DNA from: WACF01 sp040880205
GTDB taxonomy: Bacteria; Pseudomonadota; Gammaproteobacteria; Pseudomonadales; Cellvibrionaceae
DNA length: 6,922 bases
Direction: 5' to 3'
Assembly (NCBI GenBank): GCA_040880205.1
Contig: JBBDIU010000029.1
Location: 1-6,922 of the forward strand
Position 1 is the stretch's first letter. Each line of letters opens with the position of its first letter. A model generated the notes under the pieces. It worked only from the letters and a program-made list of their open reading frames with translations. It had not been told where the DNA came from and made no database searches. Of this stretch, positions 4,862 through 6,922 are shown piece by piece. The position numbers and the translations under genes are program-made.

Positions 4862-5995
4862 ATGTCCGATTTACAAAGCAATAAAGCAAACATTCCCATG
4901 TGGCTCCTGGCGGAGCTGACCTACGCCTGCCCGCTGCAATGCCCCTATTGTTCCAATCCGCTGCAACTGCCCAGCTCGCGAAAAGACGAACTCAGCACTG
5001 AGCAGTGGCTCGACGTGATGCGCCAGGCGCGGGAGCTGGGCGCGGTGCAATTGGGTTTCTCCGGTGGCGAACCGCTGGTAAGGCCCGACCTGGAACAACT
5101 GATCCGCGAAGCCAACGACATGGGTTTTTTCTGCAACCTGATCACCTCCGCCATTGGCCTGGACGAGGATAAAATCCGCGCCTTTAAGGCGGCGGGGCTC
5201 AGGCACATACAGATCAGCTTTCAAGGCAGCGACGCCGACTCCAACGCCCGCTTCGGCGGTACCGACAGTTTCGAGCACAAACTGGCCATGGCCAGAAAGG
5301 TTGTTGAGTACAAACTGCCCCTCGGTCTGAACTTCGTCCTGCACCGGCACAACATCCACCAGGTGGAACCTTTTCTCGAGCAGGCCTTGGCCATGGGTGC
5401 GGAATTCGTGGAGCTGGCCAACAGCCAATACTACGGCTGGGCACTGCACAATCGCGAGCAGTTACTACCCAGCAAAAAACAGATCGAAGATGCGGAAAGA
5501 ATTACCAACCAATTCCGCGCAAAACACCCGGGCAAAATGGATGTATTCTTCGTCGCCCCCGATTACTACGATGATCGCCCCAAAAAATGCAGCAACGGCT
5601 GGGGCACGACTTTTATTACCGTCAATCCGCAGGGGGAAGTGCTCCCCTGCCAAAGCGCCAAAGTTATTCCAGGCCTCGCCATTCCCAATGTACGCGACGA
5701 AAACTTGAAAAGCATTTGGCTGCACTCGGAATTGTTCAACCGCTTTCGCGGTACCGACTGGATGCATGAACCCTGCAAATCCTGCCCGGAACGCGAGATC
5801 GATCTCGGCGGCTGTCGTTGCCAGGCATTTTTATTGACCGGCGACGCCACCAATGCCGACCCGGTGTGTAGCCTGTCGCCGCACCATTTCAAAGTGACAG
5901 AAGCAGTGGCAGCAGCGCAAGCGGACTCAGAGGATGACGTGCAAGCCCTGGTGTTTCGCAATCCGCGCAATTCCAAAATATTAGTAAAATCATAG
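4862..5995 (+). CDS. pqqE: PqqA cross-linking radical SAM enzyme PqqE
   Basis: 377 residues, full length. PqqE, with PqqD, uses S-adenosylmethionine to join Glu15 and Tyr19 of PqqA by a C-C bond, the first committed step. The radical SAM motif C-x3-C-x2-C is at Cys23, Cys27, Cys30 (ACPLQCPYC), followed by GGEP (68-71). The C-terminal SPASM part has Cys243, Cys263, Cys305, Cys308, Cys318, Cys320 and Cys336, arranged as in the Methylorubrum enzyme with an offset of five. Asp314 falls at the position of the unusual Asp ligand to an auxiliary cluster reported there (from memory). All expected cluster ligands are therefore present. The start at 4862 has no good Shine-Dalgarno sequence. The end reaches to within 20 bases of pqqC. 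No defects are seen. Confidence 0.96.
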   Translation: MSDLQSNKANIPMWLLAELTYACPLQCPYCSNPLQLPSSRKDELSTEQWLDVMRQARELGAVQLGFSGGEPLVRPDLEQLIREANDMGFFCNLITSAIGLDEDKIRAFKAAGLRHIQISFQGSDADSNARFGGTDSFEHKLAMARKVVEYKLPLGLNFVLHRHNIHQVEPFLEQALAMGAEFVELANSQYYGWALHNREQLLPSKKQIEDAERITNQFRAKHPGKMDVFFVAPDYYDDRPKKCSNGWGTTFITVNPQGEVLPCQSAKVIPGLAIPNVRDENLKSIWLHSELFNRFRGTDWMHEPCKSCPEREIDLGGCRCQAFLLTGDATNADPVCSLSPHHFKVTEAVAAAQADSEDDVQALVFRNPRNSKILVKS

Positions 5996-6015
5996 AACGA
6001 TTCCGGACAGCGCTT

Positions 6016-6756
6016 ATGAGACAAGCCCCTCTCACCCGTGATGAATTCGAACAGGCCTTGCGCGGCAAAGGTCGCTTGTACCACATCCATCATCCCTTTC
6101 AGGTGGCCATGAACAGCGGCAAAAGCACGCAGCAGCAAATTCAAGGCTGGGTGGCCAATCGTTATTATTACCAGATTTCCATCCCCATCAAAGACGCCGC
6201 CATTCTCGCCAATTGCACGGAACGGGATGTGCGCCGCGAATGGATTCAACGAATTCTCGATCACGACGGTCGCAAAGGCGAGGAGGGCGGCATTGAAGCC
6301 TGGCTGCGTTTGGGCGAAGCCGTGGGCCTGAAACGCGAAGAGATTGCTTCCCAACAGCACGTGTTACCGGGTGTACGTTTCGCCTGCGATGCCTATGTCA
6401 ACTTCGCCCGCCGCGCGACTTGGCAGGAAGCAGCCTGTTCATCCCTGACCGAACTGTTCGCCCCGGAAATTCACCAGAACCGCCTGTCCACCTGGCCAGA
6501 ACACTACCCCTGGATTGACGGCGAAGGCTACAGCTATTTCCGCGGTCGCCTGAGCGAAGCGCGCCGCGATGTGGAGCACGGGCTGGCCATTACCCTCGAT
6601 CATTTCAAAACCCGCGAACAACAAGACCACGCCTTAAACATCCTGCAGTTCAAACTGGACATTCTGTGGTCCATGCTGGACGCGATGCAATTGGCTTACG
6701 TTTACAACGAGCCGCCCTTTCACAGTTGCAAAGAGGACACCCGTAAACAATCTTGA
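6016..6756 (+). CDS. pqqC: Pyrroloquinoline-quinone synthase PqqC
   Basis: 246 residues. PqqC is a cofactorless oxidase that catalyses the last step: ring closure and eight-electron oxidation of AHQQ to PQQ using O2. The sequence aligns by eye almost without gaps to Klebsiella PqqC (offset of one), and the residues I recall lining the active site are all there: His23, Arg49, Tyr52, His83, Tyr127, His153, Arg156, Tyr174, Arg178 and Lys213. Landmarks are YHIHHPF (22-28), LDHDG (81-85), VLPGVRFACDAY (116-127) and SLTELFAP (143-150). It is the last gene of the operon, 20 bases after pqqE, unlike the common position between pqqB and pqqD. The Shine-Dalgarno site is weak. It is followed by a hairpin at 6781-6814. 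Confidence 0.96.
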   Translation: MRQAPLTRDEFEQALRGKGRLYHIHHPFQVAMNSGKSTQQQIQGWVANRYYYQISIPIKDAAILANCTERDVRREWIQRILDHDGRKGEEGGIEAWLRLGEAVGLKREEIASQQHVLPGVRFACDAYVNFARRATWQEAACSSLTELFAPEIHQNRLSTWPEHYPWIDGEGYSYFRGRLSEARRDVEHGLAITLDHFKTREQQDHALNILQFKLDILWSMLDAMQLAYVYNEPPFHSCKEDTRKQS

Positions 6757-6780
6757 TCGAACTTTGAATGTTCTTGAGAT

Positions 6781-6814
6781 GGAAACTGGCCCTCATCGAG
6801 GGCCGGTAATTTCC
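6781..6814 (+). terminator. Probable 3' hairpin of the pqq operon
   Basis: GGCCCTC (6788-6794) pairs with GAGGGCC (6798-6804) around the 3-nt loop ATC. The stem extends by a G-U pair (6787-6805), C-G and A-T (6785-6807). The outer GGAAA (6781-6785) can alternatively pair with TTTCC (6810-6814), extending the arms. It begins 25 bases after the pqqC stop. The T-tail is poor (TAATTT) and lies inside the extended arm, so it is not a canonical terminator. It could be bidirectional if a convergent gene ends at 6822. Confidence 0.5.
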
Positions 6815-6821
6815 TAGAAAA

Positions 6822-6920
6822 TCAGGAAGCTTTCTCGCCAGGGCTTCCCAAACTTTTATTGCTCTTACACCCTAGCCCGAATATTTCACCAAAACGCTCG
6901 GAATACAACTGCAATGCAGG
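6822..6920 (-). CDS. Possible C-terminal end of a convergent gene, cut by the window edge
   Basis: On the minus strand one frame is open from the right edge for 32 codons to TGA at 6824-6822, while the two other frames close. The last residues include PALQLYSERFGEIFGLG and end in GSPGEKAS. The amphipathic, Glu/Phe/Leu-rich start looks protein-like, but 32 codons is too little for a family call and chance openness is quite possible. The hairpin at 6825-6848 would fall within its last codons. If real, it converges with pqqC across the hairpin at 6781-6814. Confidence 0.3.
   Translation of the reverse strand, partial: PALQLYSERFGEIFGLGCKSNKSLGSPGEKAS
6825..6848. other. Short hairpin near the right edge
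   Basis: GGAAGC (6825-6830) pairs with GCTTCC (6843-6848) around a 12-nt loop. It is followed on the plus strand by CAAACTTTTATTG, whose T-run starts a few bases late. It may be an additional weak terminator for the pqq operon, or simply part of a convergent coding end. Confidence 0.35.
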
Positions 6921-6922
6921 AC

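Noticed and set aside
5566..6360. Long minus-strand frame of 264 codons
   Set aside because: It is antisense to pqqE and pqqC, both certain genes, and is explained by their codon bias.

Overview
The window is a chromosomal segment from a Gammaproteobacterium-like organism. The evidence is that PqqC, PqqE and PqqB closely resemble, as I remember them, the Klebsiella and Pseudomonas proteins, and that GC content is moderate with proteobacterial-style Shine-Dalgarno sites. Genus cannot be fixed from sequence alone. The right half (about 3250-6756) is a pyrroloquinoline quinone (PQQ) biosynthesis operon. The left half holds three unrelated-looking genes: a secreted Gln-rich protein, a small membrane protein and a PepSY-type membrane protein.

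Layout. 1-55: heptamer tandem repeat running off the left edge. 131-171: strong intrinsic terminator on the minus strand for the next gene. 198-1037 (-): secreted protein with a Gln-rich linker and two tandem OB-fold-like domains. 1038-1308: divergent intergenic region with two sizeable hairpins. 1309-1599 (+): 96-residue protein with two predicted membrane segments. 1644-3077 (-): PepSY-associated four-helix membrane protein. 3078-3330: divergent region with a second, degenerate heptamer array and a good sigma70-like promoter pointing at pqqA. 3331-3402: pqqA, only 23 codons. 3403-3580: three successive hairpins, the middle one an attenuator-like terminator. Then pqqB (3581-4495), pqqD (4538-4819), pqqE (4862-5995) and pqqC (6016-6756). 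6757-6922: hairpins and a possible C-terminal end of a convergent gene.

How the genes work together. PqqA is the precursor peptide whose Glu15 and Tyr19 become PQQ. PqqD binds PqqA and presents it to the radical SAM enzyme PqqE, which joins the two side chains. After proteolysis (no PqqF/G protease is present here) PqqB, a metallo-beta-lactamase-fold protein, acts on the excised intermediate, and PqqC does the final ring closure and oxidation. All key residues I could check are present, so the pathway looks functional. The order A-B-D-E-C differs from the common A-B-C-D-E. The pqqA/pqqB terminator would allow abundant short pqqA transcript with limited readthrough into the enzymes.

I see no clearly new system. 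The most worthwhile leads are the structured pqqA-pqqB spacer, the rearranged operon order, the 48-nt palindrome at 1163-1210, and the two oppositely oriented heptamer arrays.
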